This document shows positions 7,620 through 14,578 of a DNA stretch of 17,135 bases, piece after piece. Numbering within the stretch: the stretch's first letter is position 1; every line of letters starts with the position of its first letter. The position numbers and the translations under genes are program-made. Origin of the DNA: Pontibacterium sp049599735 (GTDB lineage Bacteria; Pseudomonadota; Gammaproteobacteria; Pseudomonadales; Balneatricaceae); the NCBI GenBank assembly GCA_049599735.1, contig JBMYOX010000063.1:1-17135 (forward strand), in the 5' to 3' direction. Below the pieces are notes generated by a model. It was not told the DNA's origin. It searched no databases and saw nothing but the letters and a program-made list of their open reading frames with translations.

Positions 7620-8063
7620 TTAAGTAACCGACCGCACCTTCAGGGTCATGCCCTCGCTTTCAAAGATTTCAATTTGTGTGCCTGCTTCAAGGTCGGTATC
7701 GGCCTGGGCTTTCCACAAGGTATCACCCACTTTGATACGGCCCTGACCTCCAATCAAAGGCGCATCCAGGACCAGCTTGCGCCCCACTAGTTGCGCTGCC
7801 CGATTATTCAGTAAAGGTTCTTCAGAATGGGTGTTAAAACGACGAAAAACCTTCCAGTAAAACAGGGTAAAAACCACCGCCAGCAGCGAAAACCAAAGCA
7901 ACTGATGCTGCCAGGCTGGCAGAACATCCAGCGCCACTAATGCCGAAAGCATAAAAGCAGCCACTGAAATACCCAGCAGAAACCCCGCAGCCCCCAGCAT
8001 CTCAAGAATAAGCATGAGCACGGCCAAAATTAACCAGTGCCATGTTGTTAAGGCATCAAACAC
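7620..8063 (-). CDS. NfeD-family membrane protein (YbbJ-like), partner of SPFH protein
   Basis: This is a 147-residue short-form NfeD protein. Three to four hydrophobic segments fill residues about 8-72 (starting WHWLILAVLMLILEMLGAAG). A soluble OB-fold domain follows from about 83 to 145, containing LVGRKLVLDAPLIGGQGRIK and VGDTLWKAQ, the usual NfeD C-terminal pattern. Short NfeD proteins are encoded next to SPFH/stomatin proteins and are thought to act with them in membrane organisation and quality control. It starts 9 bases after the SPFH gene ends, so the two are cotranscribed. E. coli YbbJ next to QmcA (YbbK) is the closest named parallel. No catalytic residues are expected in this short form. 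Confidence 0.92.
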   Translation of the reverse strand: MFDALTTWHWLILAVLMLILEMLGAAGFLLGISVAAFMLSALVALDVLPAWQHQLLWFSLLAVVFTLFYWKVFRRFNTHSEEPLLNNRAAQLVGRKLVLDAPLIGGQGRIKVGDTLWKAQADTDLEAGTQIEIFESEGMTLKVRSVT

Positions 8064-8072
8064 CTCAGCCTC

Positions 8073-8984
8073 CTATGATTTTGTTGATTTCAACAACTCA
8101 CTGATACCAGCAACCGAGCCAATCACATTACTGGCCTCCAGTGGCATCAGAATCACTTTTTCATTATCTGCTGAAGCAATCTGACCCAGTGCATCAACGT
8201 ATTTCTGAGCCACAAAATAATTCAGCGCCTGCGGGTTACCCTGGCTAATTGCCTCAGAAACCACTTTTGTGGCTTTAGCTTCTGCTTCAGCGGCACGCTC
8301 ACGGGCTTCAGCTTCACGAAATGCCGCTTCTTTATCACCTTCTGCGCGCAAAATGGCTGCTTGTTTATCACCTTCAGCCACTTTAATCGCCGCTTCACGG
8401 GCACCTTCTGCCATTAGAATAGCCGCACGCTTCTCACGTTCTGCTTTCATCTGATTAGCCATTGCTTCAACCAGATCCTGTGGTGGTGATATATCCCGAA
8501 TTTCAACACGGGTCACTTTAACCCCCCAGGGATCGGTGGCTTCGTCCACCTTAGAAAGCAGCTGACTATTAATAGCATCACGATTCGACAACATCGCATC
8601 CAGCTCCATAGAGCCAAGAACAGCACGAATATTGGTCATCACCAGGTTTTGCATGGCCCGGTGAAGGTCATTCACTTCATAACTTGCTTTAGCGGCATCG
8701 AGCACCTGATAAAAGCACACTGCATCCGTAGTCACCATTGCATTATCTGCACTGATAACATCCTGAGGCGGCACATCAAGCACCAGCTCCATCATATTCT
8801 CTTTATTCCCCACCCGGTCAATCAGAGGAATGATCAGGTGCAGACCCGGCGGCAATGTTTTGGTGTAACGCCCAAACCGCTCCACCGTCCAGCTATAACC
8901 CTGAGGCACCATTTTCACACCTGAGAAAATCATCAGGAGTGCCAAAAGCACAATCACACCAACAGAAATTTCAAAACCAAACAT
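8073..8984 (-). CDS. qmcA: SPFH/stomatin band-7 protein, QmcA-like
   Basis: This 303-residue membrane-anchored SPFH-domain protein has a single N-terminal membrane segment (about 6-23). The band-7 domain runs from about 25 to 185 and includes VPQGYSWTVERFGRYTKTLP, GLHLIIPLIDRV and the conserved VTRVEIRDISPPQDLVEAM. An alanine/glutamate-rich coiled coil (about 175-245) follows. It contains four 11-residue repeats of the form A-I-x-x-A-E-G-x-x-x-A at residues 188-231, matching a hendecad coiled coil. The hydrophobic C-terminus (near 275-295) is typical of oligomerising stomatins. QmcA-type proteins form large membrane assemblies that partner with NfeD proteins and membrane proteases such as FtsH. 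It is first in a two-gene operon with nfeD. Its position between the two phenylacetate blocks appears incidental. Confidence 0.92.
   Translation of the reverse strand: MFGFEISVGVIVLLALLMIFSGVKMVPQGYSWTVERFGRYTKTLPPGLHLIIPLIDRVGNKENMMELVLDVPPQDVISADNAMVTTDAVCFYQVLDAAKASYEVNDLHRAMQNLVMTNIRAVLGSMELDAMLSNRDAINSQLLSKVDEATDPWGVKVTRVEIRDISPPQDLVEAMANQMKAEREKRAAILMAEGAREAAIKVAEGDKQAAILRAEGDKEAAFREAEARERAAEAEAKATKVVSEAISQGNPQALNYFVAQKYVDALGQIASADNEKVILMPLEASNVIGSVAGISELLKSTKS
8292..8423 (-). repeat. 33-bp imperfect coding repeats in qmcA
   Basis: Four consecutive 33-base units encode the 11-residue coiled-coil repeats (residues 188-198, 199-209, 210-220, 221-231). Units two and three are the most alike (AEGDKQA and AEGDKEA), and all four keep the AE pair. 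They are part of the protein fold, not a mobile or CRISPR repeat. Confidence 0.75.
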
Positions 8985-9005
8985 TACCTTATCCCTTGTC
9001 CTGCT

Positions 9006-9044
9006 AAAAAAAACCCCTAAGACTGTTTATAGCAGTCTCAGGGG
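9006..9044 (-). terminator. Intrinsic terminator of paaY
   Basis: CCCCT-A-AGACTG (9014-9025) pairs with CAGTCT-C-AGGGG (9033-9044), leaving one mismatch and a 7-base loop. On the minus strand it is followed at once by eight T residues (9006-9013), a strong intrinsic terminator 26 bases beyond the paaY stop. It separates paaY from the qmcA operon. The plus-strand side has only TACTTTT and would be weaker. Confidence 0.85.
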
Positions 9045-9069
9045 TACTTTTCCTTGCACAAGCGCAGTG

Positions 9070-9696
9070 TCAGTCAATTTTTTGACCAGCGTTCTCTTTC
9101 ATTTTATAAAGTGGGATTACATCTTCCACCGCAATATCCAGTCGCTTACGATCGACCTCAACTTCTGTAAGTGCTTCAACCTCTTCCATGGTATTCAGGC
9201 TGCGTACCGCCAAATCCTGATACTGACGTGTGCCTGCGCTTTTCCAGGCAATCTCTTTATCAGAAAGCTCACGAATCAGCTTAGCTGGCGAACCCGCCAC
9301 CAGACTACGCGCCGGCACTTCAAACTTAGCCTTTACGAAGCCCATTGCCGCAACAATAGACGACTCACCAACAACAGCCCCGTCCATAATGACGGCGTTC
9401 ATGCCCACCAGAGCATTTTTTTTGATTGTGCAACCATGCAGTACCGCACCATGACCAATATGACCATCTTCCTCCACAACGGTATCGCTGTTTGGGAAAC
9501 CATGCATGACACAGGTATCCTGAATATTGGCACCTTCTTTCAGCTCCAGACGCCCGAAATCACCGCGCAGACAAGCCGATGGCCCCACATAACAACGCGG
9601 CCCGATAATCACATCACCAATCAGCACCGCTGTTGGATGTACAAAGGCGGTGGGGTGAATCACCGGTGTCACACCATCAATGGCAAAAACTTTCAT
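9070..9696 (-). CDS. paaY: PaaY, gamma-carbonic-anhydrase-fold thioesterase of the phenylacetate pathway
   Basis: This 208-residue protein is a left-handed beta-helix hexapeptide-repeat enzyme. Repeats begin near residue 12 (VIHPTAFVHPTAVLIGDVII) and run to about 140. The zinc-binding histidines of the gamma-carbonic anhydrase fold are visible: His65 in CVMHGF, and His82 and His87 in GHIGHGAVLHGC. A C-terminal helical region (about 150-205) follows. PaaY proteins are known to hydrolyse ring-opened or ring-1,2-dihydrophenylacetyl-CoA-type dead-end thioesters and so protect CoA pools during phenylacetate breakdown. The length and the MKVFAIDGVTPVI start match PaaY closely and separate it from general YrdA-type proteins. 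It diverges from paaF across a shared control region and is closed by its own terminator. Confidence 0.93.
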   Translation of the reverse strand: MKVFAIDGVTPVIHPTAFVHPTAVLIGDVIIGPRCYVGPSACLRGDFGRLELKEGANIQDTCVMHGFPNSDTVVEEDGHIGHGAVLHGCTIKKNALVGMNAVIMDGAVVGESSIVAAMGFVKAKFEVPARSLVAGSPAKLIRELSDKEIAWKSAGTRQYQDLAVRSLNTMEEVEALTEVEVDRKRLDIAVEDVIPLYKMKENAGQKID

Positions 9697-10045
9697 TTCA
9701 TCACTCCATTAAATACAAAAAAGAAGGGCAACGCTTTACAGCCCGCCATATTTGCAGCAGGCCCGGTAAAAATATTTAGTGTTCGATCAATATTTATAAT
9801 TTAAAAACAATGCCCATATTGTGATACGAAAAATTAATTTTAAATTATATATATTGTATCTCTTTTGACTTTTAGGTTAACCTTTATGCAAGGCTGCTGA
9901 CAAGTGCAGCCAACACTATAACAAAGCACAAACCTTGAATGCACAATACCCTCATAAAACATGAGGCTTCTTCTGTTTCCTTTATTGACCCAAGCCCCCA
10001 AGGGGACTTGCCACCCCTGTTCATAATCTGGAGTTACACGCCCAC
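9697..10045. promoter_or_regulatory. Divergent paaY/paaF control region
   Basis: A 349-base, partly very AT-rich region (9760-9860) lies between paaY and paaF. It holds a GTGATACG site (9821-9828), a perfect palindrome AGGTTAACCT (9874-9883) and a TTGACT hexamer (9865-9870) that could be a -35 box, though no matching -10 is clear. Nearer paaF are a stem CCTCAT/ATGAGG (9950-9966) with a pyrimidine-rich tail and an inverted repeat CAAG-c-CCCC-aa-GGGG-a-CTTG (9991-10010). Both would fold in the paaF leader. A GGAG at 10030 is a somewhat distant Shine-Dalgarno for the ATG at 10046. No gene is supported here. Confidence 0.5.
9816..9830 (+). promoter_or_regulatory. Candidate PaaX operator upstream of paaF
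   Basis: ATATTGTGATACGAA (9816-9830) resembles the PaaX operator core known from E. coli (TGTGATTCG within a 15-bp site), with one change in the core (TGTGATaCG). A GTATC at 9856-9860, in inverted orientation to GATAC at 9823-9827, could be a second half-site. The position 216 bases upstream of paaF and about 120 bases upstream of the paaY start suits control of both operons. Exact consensus from memory; treat as a candidate. Confidence 0.35.
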
Positions 10046-10825
10046 ATGCAGGATTTACAGGACATTATCGTTTCAGGCACCCAAAAAGGTGTGCTGACCA
10101 TCACGCTTAACCGACCCGAAGCTTTTAATGCGCTGCGCACCAACCTGTTAAAGGAGATGGCCGAGGTATTAGATGCCGCCGCACTTGATGATGCCATCAA
10201 AGCGGTACTCATAACCGGTGGTGAAAAAGTCTTCGCCGCAGGTGCCGATATTAAAGAAATGGCATCACTGGATGCTGTGGGTGTGATGAATGACCCTCGC
10301 CCGACTTACTGGCGCCGCATCACACAATTCAGCAAACCAATGATCGCAGCGGTTAATGGCTTCGCACTGGGCGGTGGCTGTGAACTAATGATGCATTGCG
10401 ATATTGTGATTGCAGGTGATAACGCACAGTTTGGTCAGCCTGAAATCAACTTAGGCATTATTCCCGGCGCAGGCGGTACACAGCGTCTGGTACGCACAGT
10501 AGGCAAATCCATGGCGATGCAACTGGTGCTGTCCGGTGAATTTATCTCAGCAGCCCAGGCCCGTGATTTTGGCCTGGTCAGCGAAGTGGTAATCCCCGAA
10601 CGTACTCTGGAACGTGCCCGTCAACTGGCTGAAAAAATAGCCACTAAACCAGCAATTGCTGTACGACTCGCCAAAGAAGCCATCTTAAAGTCCTATGAAA
10701 CCACTCTGGACACTGGTCTGAACCTTGAGCGAAAAGCATTCACACTGCTGGCGGCAACCGAAGACAGAAACGAAGGCATTGCTGCTTTTATGGAAAAACG
10801 TAAACCGAACTTCACAGGAAAATAA
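10046..10825 (+). CDS. paaF: PaaF, enoyl-CoA hydratase of the phenylacetate pathway
   Basis: This 259-residue crotonase-fold enzyme should hydrate 2,3-dehydroadipyl-CoA to 3-hydroxyadipyl-CoA. Both catalytic glutamates of true hydratases are present: Glu113 in GGGCELMMHCD and Glu133 in FGQPEINLGIIPGAGGTQRL. The oxyanion-hole region KVFAAGADIKEMA (61-73) is also intact. The tail EGIAAFMEKRKPNFTG is the standard crotonase C-terminus. It is the first gene of paaF-G-H-I; paaG follows after a 4-base gap. An alternative role as a general beta-oxidation hydratase cannot be excluded from sequence, but the adjacent paaG, paaH and paaI make PaaF the best call. Confidence 0.92.
   Translation: MQDLQDIIVSGTQKGVLTITLNRPEAFNALRTNLLKEMAEVLDAAALDDAIKAVLITGGEKVFAAGADIKEMASLDAVGVMNDPRPTYWRRITQFSKPMIAAVNGFALGGGCELMMHCDIVIAGDNAQFGQPEINLGIIPGAGGTQRLVRTVGKSMAMQLVLSGEFISAAQARDFGLVSEVVIPERTLERARQLAEKIATKPAIAVRLAKEAILKSYETTLDTGLNLERKAFTLLAATEDRNEGIAAFMEKRKPNFTGK
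10779..10800 (+). repeat. 22-base direct repeat, copy 1 (paaF 3' end)
   Basis: The 22 bases here, encoding the AAFMEKR region of the crotonase tail, are identical to 11575-11596 in paaG. With one mismatch the match extends left to 10772. The two genes are otherwise clearly diverged. Confidence 0.75.
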
Positions 10826-10829
10826 CACC

Positions 10830-11621
10830 ATGGCATATGAAAACATCGAATTTGACCTCTCTGAAGGCGTTGCAGTCCTGACACTCAATCGTCCGCAGAG
10901 TCTCAACAGCTTTAACACTGCGATGCATGCTGAAGTTCGTGACGCATTAAAAACTGTTAAAAAAAGCAAAGACGTACGTTGTCTGCTGATCACCGGTAAC
11001 GGCCGTGGTTTTTGTGCCGGGCAGGATTTAAGTGACCGTAATGTTGCTCCGGGCGCTGAAGTACCTAACCTGGGTGAGTCGATTGAAAAGAACTACAACC
11101 CGATGATTCGCACCCTGCAGTCATTGGAAATGCCTGTTATCTGTGCGGTAAACGGCGTTGCAGCCGGTGCCGGTGCTAACATCGCTTTTGCCTGCGATAT
11201 TGTACTGGCCGCAAAATCAGCCTCTTTTATTCAGGCATTTTGCAAAATTGGTTTAGTACCTGATTCTGGCGGTACCTGGTCCCTGCCGAACCTGGTCGGT
11301 CGTGCCCGTGCAATGGGTCTGGCAATGCTGGGCGATAAAGTAAAAGCAGAGCAAGCCGAACAATGGGGCATGATCTGGAAAGCAGTTGATGATGAGGCCC
11401 TGAAAGATGAAGCCCTGGCCATGGCTAAACACCTGGCGACTCAGCCAACCAAAGGTCTGGCCTTAATTAAACGTGCAATTAATGCTTCTGCGACCAACAG
11501 CTTTGATGAGCAATTGGATCTGGAGCGTGACCTCCAGACACTGGCAGGCCGCACCGAAGATTACCGTGAAGGCGTTGCTGCTTTTATGGAAAAACGCCAA
11601 CCAAACTTTAAGGGTCAGTAA
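10830..11621 (+). CDS. paaG: PaaG, ring-1,2-epoxyphenylacetyl-CoA isomerase
   Basis: This 263-residue crotonase-fold isomerase turns 1,2-epoxyphenylacetyl-CoA into the seven-membered oxepin-CoA and also acts as a delta3,delta2-enoyl-CoA isomerase. The hydratase glutamates are absent. In place of the second is Asp145 in GLVPDSGGTW, the PaaG catalytic aspartate, and the first site reads GAGANIAFACD. The oxyanion stretch GRGFCAGQDLSDR (58-70) is a PaaG hallmark. I chose the ATG at 10830 (MAYENIEFDL) rather than the upstream in-frame ATG at 10725. The longer start would overlap paaF by 101 bases and adds residues unlike the family, and the shorter protein matches the usual length of about 262. 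It lies 4 bases after paaF and 5 bases before paaH. Confidence 0.94.
   Translation: MAYENIEFDLSEGVAVLTLNRPQSLNSFNTAMHAEVRDALKTVKKSKDVRCLLITGNGRGFCAGQDLSDRNVAPGAEVPNLGESIEKNYNPMIRTLQSLEMPVICAVNGVAAGAGANIAFACDIVLAAKSASFIQAFCKIGLVPDSGGTWSLPNLVGRARAMGLAMLGDKVKAEQAEQWGMIWKAVDDEALKDEALAMAKHLATQPTKGLALIKRAINASATNSFDEQLDLERDLQTLAGRTEDYREGVAAFMEKRQPNFKGQ
11575..11596 (+). repeat. 22-base direct repeat, copy 2 (paaG 3' end)
   Basis: Identical to 10779-10800 in paaF, 796 bases away. Both encode the AAFMEKR part of the crotonase C-terminus. Confidence 0.75.
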
Positions 11622-11626
11622 TCATT

Positions 11627-13135
11627 ATGAGTCTTATTAAATCAGATTCTACCATCGGGGTGATTGGTGCCGGTACTATGGGTGCAGGCATTGCACAAGT
11701 TGCGGCTAAAGCCGGTCACCCGGTATTGTTGTTTGATGCAATGGAAGGTGCAGGACAGCGTGGCCGTGAGGGTATTGCCAAAGGCCTGAGCCGACTGGTT
11801 GAACGGGAAAAAATGAGCCAGGCAGAGGTCGATGCGCTGGTTGGTCGTGTTCAGGTGATTGATTCACTTGAAGATATGGCACCGGCAGCACTGGTCATTG
11901 AAGCTATCGTTGAGCGTCTGGATATCAAACAACAGGTCTTTGCCGATCTGGAGCGAATTTGTGGTGAGGATGTCATTATCGCCACTAATACCTCCTCTAT
12001 TTCAGTCACAGCCATTGGCAGCTCCCTCAAGCGCCCGCAAAACCTGGTGGGTATGCACTTCTTTAACCCGGCCCCCGTAATGAAACTGGTTGAGGTTATC
12101 AGCAGTCTGGATACCGATCCGGCGATTGCAGAGACAATCTACCAGCTGTCAGAACGCTGGGGTAAAAAACCGGTACACGCCAAATCTACACCCGGTTTTA
12201 TTGTTAACCGTGTGGCCCGTCCTTTTTATGCAGAAGGTTTCCGCATTCTGCAGGAAGGTGGTGCTGACATTGCCACGATTGATGCATTGCTGAAAGAATG
12301 TGGCGGTTTCCGTATGGGGCCTTTTGAGCTGACAGACCTGATCGGCCATGATGTGAACTACGCAGTCACTTGTTCTGTATTTGCGGCTTATTATCAGGAT
12401 CAGCGTTTTCTGCCTTCACTAATTCAGCAGGAACTGGTCAGCGCCGGTTATTTTGGCCGTAAATCAGGCAAAGGTTTTTATGATTACCGCGAAGGCGCTG
12501 AAAAGCCGTTGCCACAGAACGCCGCTGCCGCACCGGCACCTGGTCAGGTGACCATCGAAGGTGATTTAGGCGTTGCTGAGCCACTGGTAGCCTTATTTGA
12601 AAACGCAGGTATCAGTGTTCACCGTACAGAAGGTACCGGCGCTATAGTCACTGGAGGCGTCACCCTGAAACTGAGTAACGGACAATTCTCAACAGCCCGT
12701 GCCCAGTCAGCGAATAACCCGGATCTGATTCAGTTTGATCTGGCGCTGGACTATGCCAAAGCCACGCGCATTGCCCTGGCACCGGCCGATCAGGCAAGCG
12801 AATCCGCCATTAGTGCCGCAAGCGGCCTCTTCCAGGCTATCGGCAAAAACGTCAGCATTATTGATGATATTCCGGGCATGGTGGTGATGCGTACTGTCTG
12901 CATGCTTGCAAATGAAGGCTTTGATGCGGTTAACCAGCAGGTCTGTAACGAACAGGCCGTAGATACTGCAATGGAAGGCGGCGTTAACTATCCTTGTGGC
13001 CCTCTGCGCTGGGCGCACAATATTGGCCTGAAAAACGTGCTGAATACACTGGATAACCTTGCGGGTACTTACGGTGAAGACCGCTATCGCACCTCTCCCC
13101 TGATACGCCGAAAAGTGGCAGGAGGCCAGAAGTGA
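11627..13135 (+). CDS. paaH: PaaH, 3-hydroxyadipyl-CoA dehydrogenase
   Basis: This 502-residue NAD-dependent enzyme oxidises 3-hydroxyadipyl-CoA to 3-oxoadipyl-CoA. The Rossmann motif GVIGAGTMGAGIAQVAAKAG (11-30) is followed by TNTSSISVTAI (120-130). The catalytic His144/Glu156 pair lies in MHFFNPAPVMKLVEV, and Asn194 in PGFIVNRVARPF. A first 3HCDH C-terminal domain (about 188-287) ends at the GRKSGKGFYDYREG motif. An Ala/Pro-rich linker (about 291-307) leads to a degenerate second Rossmann-like region and a second 3HCDH domain (to about 495), the two-module architecture of PaaH/PaaC. It is about 25 residues longer than the E. coli protein (475), mainly in the linker area. It starts 5 bases after paaG and its stop overlaps the paaI start (GTGA), so translation of the two is probably coupled. 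Confidence 0.95.
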   Translation: MSLIKSDSTIGVIGAGTMGAGIAQVAAKAGHPVLLFDAMEGAGQRGREGIAKGLSRLVEREKMSQAEVDALVGRVQVIDSLEDMAPAALVIEAIVERLDIKQQVFADLERICGEDVIIATNTSSISVTAIGSSLKRPQNLVGMHFFNPAPVMKLVEVISSLDTDPAIAETIYQLSERWGKKPVHAKSTPGFIVNRVARPFYAEGFRILQEGGADIATIDALLKECGGFRMGPFELTDLIGHDVNYAVTCSVFAAYYQDQRFLPSLIQQELVSAGYFGRKSGKGFYDYREGAEKPLPQNAAAAPAPGQVTIEGDLGVAEPLVALFENAGISVHRTEGTGAIVTGGVTLKLSNGQFSTARAQSANNPDLIQFDLALDYAKATRIALAPADQASESAISAASGLFQAIGKNVSIIDDIPGMVVMRTVCMLANEGFDAVNQQVCNEQAVDTAMEGGVNYPCGPLRWAHNIGLKNVLNTLDNLAGTYGEDRYRTSPLIRRKVAGGQK

Positions 13136-13584
13136 GTGACTCTCAGCTAAACGCTCAACAACTGGCTGAGGCCTGCAGTGCCTCAATGCATTCACGTGAT
13201 TTTGCTGCCCAGGCGCTGGGCATTAAAGTCTGCGAGGTGTCACCGGGCTATGCAAAGCTCAGCATGACTGTGCGTAAAGATATGCTGAACGGCCATAACA
13301 TGTGCCACGGGGGCTTTATTTTCACCCTGTCTGATACCGCCTTTGCCCATGCCTGCAATAGTTATAATAAAGTGACGGTTGCCAGTGGCTGCACTATTGA
13401 TTTTACGGCACCGGGTTTTGAAGGTGATGTACTGACCGCCGAAGCCAAAGAGCGTGCCCGAAAAGGCCGCACCGGCATCTACGATATCACTGTGACGAAT
13501 CAAAAAGGTGAAGAACTGGCGCTCTTTCGTGGGAAATCACATCAGATACAAGGTACGGTATTATCTGAAGCGGATCAGGAATAA
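13132..13584 (+). CDS. paaI: PaaI, hotdog-fold acyl-CoA thioesterase
   Basis: This 150-residue hotdog thioesterase cleaves phenylacetyl-CoA and ring-hydroxylated phenylacetyl-CoAs, a CoA-rescue function when the pathway stalls. The 4HBT signature is clear: MLNGHNMCHGGFIFTLSDTAF (51-71), with Asn53, His59 and catalytic Asp68. The length is close to the E. coli enzyme (140). The start is GTG at 13132, whose bases overlap the paaH stop in GTGA. A strong AGGAGG (13120-13125), six bases before it, supports this start. It is the last gene of the operon; a terminator follows 37 bases later. The next canonical genes, paaJ and paaK, are not here. Confidence 0.94.
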   Translation: MSDSQLNAQQLAEACSASMHSRDFAAQALGIKVCEVSPGYAKLSMTVRKDMLNGHNMCHGGFIFTLSDTAFAHACNSYNKVTVASGCTIDFTAPGFEGDVLTAEAKERARKGRTGIYDITVTNQKGEELALFRGKSHQIQGTVLSEADQE

Positions 13585-13620
13585 TCCGGGCTGCCAAGCA
13601 ACATCAGGCAATCATCTGAA

Positions 13621-13647
13621 AGACCCCGCTATCCGGCGGGGTCTTTT
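13621..13647 (+). terminator. Intrinsic terminator of paaFGHI
   Basis: AGACCCCGC (13621-13629) and GCGGGGTCT (13636-13644) form a perfect 9-bp GC-rich stem with a 6-base loop, followed by TTTT on the plus strand. On the minus strand an A-to-T run is missing (CTTTCAG), so it acts mainly on the plus strand. Confidence 0.9.
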
Positions 13648-13687
13648 ATATCCAAAACATCATTCTACTCTGACCCGGGCTCAGAAT

Positions 13688-14221
13688 TTACAGGCCAGAG
13701 GCAAGGATACTGTCGACCAGGGTCAGTACCGGACCGCGCTGACGAGCATCCACAAAGTGGACGGGAGCCTCAACACCCATATCCGACAACCACTGCTCAT
13801 AATCAGCCTTAGCCGGATTTGCCTGTACATCCGAACGGGTCACACCCACCACCAGTTGTTTACCCGAGATAAGGTCCTCAAACGCATTCAGATAGTACTG
13901 GAGATCAGAGCGGGGACAGTCACGGGCATTATCCAGCATCACAACAACACCTGTTGCATCATGCGCCAGTTCTTCACTTAACATATCCCACATAAAATCG
14001 AAGCGTGCCTGACCCGGTGCACCGTACAAATGTGCCTTCTCATTTGTGGCTGTTATTAAAGTGCCGTAATCAATCGCCACAGTCGTTGTATCTTTATGAC
14101 TACTGCCACCTTCAGAAATTTTTGCCTCGGTACTGATACATTTGCTATCACTAACTGCCTTAATTGCGCTGGTTTTACCGGCACCGACGGGCCCGACAAA
14201 AATTATTTTTTTATTTTCCAT
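13688..14221 (-). CDS. Small Ras-like GTPase, MglA/COG2229 type
   Basis: This 177-residue single-domain cytosolic GTPase has a P-loop GPVGAGKT (10-17) and a threonine-rich switch I (KDTTTVAIDYG, 43-53). The G3 region is LYGAPGQARFDFMW (65-78). The usual Asp of DxxG is absent from G3, as in MglA (which reads LYTVPGQ). G4 is GVTRSD (126-131) instead of NKxD, also seen in this group. These prokaryotic GTPases usually work with Roadblock/LC7 proteins in cell polarity, motility or signalling; no such partner is visible here. No strong Shine-Dalgarno precedes the ATG at 14221. It stands alone on the minus strand, convergent with paaI and divergent from the interrupted short ORF at 14480. The cellular role is unknown. 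Confidence 0.88.
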   Translation of the reverse strand: MENKKIIFVGPVGAGKTSAIKAVSDSKCISTEAKISEGGSSHKDTTTVAIDYGTLITATNEKAHLYGAPGQARFDFMWDMLSEELAHDATGVVVMLDNARDCPRSDLQYYLNAFEDLISGKQLVVGVTRSDVQANPAKADYEQWLSDMGVEAPVHFVDARQRGPVLTLVDSILASGL

Positions 14222-14479
14222 TTAATCTGAACTCTGGTTGTTCAGGGCTAACTGCAGAATCAGGCTTTACAGCTCAGAATCCTATATCCCTGCATGGCGG
14301 TTTCGGAGTTTATTCTCCTCAAAAAGACGGCGAATAACGGTATTCAGCATTATATGAACTGATTATAAGCAACCTGAAAAGGTTTATATATACTACTCTT
14401 TTAGGCCAGCCCATAAGATTCCAGGAAGAAGCTCCCAATCAGATTACCGCTCAATTAACCTTACTTGCAGGAGGGAAAT
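14222..14479. promoter_or_regulatory. Upstream region of the GTPase gene and the split ORF
   Basis: This 258-base gap between divergent genes contains no ORF I can support. An AT-rich segment with TATATATAC (about 14385-14393) and a short stem AACC/GGTT (14371-14384) could be promoter parts. A strong Shine-Dalgarno, AGGAGGG (14469-14475), serves the GTG at 14480. Confidence 0.35.
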
Positions 14480-14578
14480 GTGATCAACTCCGATATCAGA
14501 GAACACTGGCTCGCACTTTTTCAAAAAGAGATTATTGACATCCTCACCGCCCTAAAGGACGGTGATTCCTACAGCTAG
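14480..14578 (+). pseudogene. Short ORF disrupted by the IS200/IS605 element
   Basis: A GTG at 14480, five bases after the strong Shine-Dalgarno AGGAGGG, opens a reading frame MINSDIREHWLALFQKEI. It then runs into the end of the transposon near 14535 and stops at 14578 inside it. Rejoining the left flank (to 14534) to the right flank (from 16117) keeps the frame open through 11 more codons to a TAA at 16149-16151, giving a 29-residue ORF. If the junction is instead at 14539 the frame stays open to a TGA at 16153-16155. I do not recognise the protein. A real small protein with an excellent ribosome site is the simplest reading, but a longer gene with deleted parts is possible. Confidence 0.4.

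Noticed and set aside
8292..8423. Regular 33-base repeats that could suggest a CRISPR or tandem-repeat array
   Set aside because: They encode the 11-residue coiled-coil repeats of the SPFH protein and have no spacers.
9067..9804. 245-codon plus-strand ORF opposite paaY
   Set aside because: It is antisense to the secure paaY gene, has no recognisable domain and a composition expected from a reverse frame.
10725..10829. Upstream start for paaG
   Set aside because: It would overlap paaF by about 100 bases and add residues foreign to the family; the ATG at 10830 gives the normal N-terminus.
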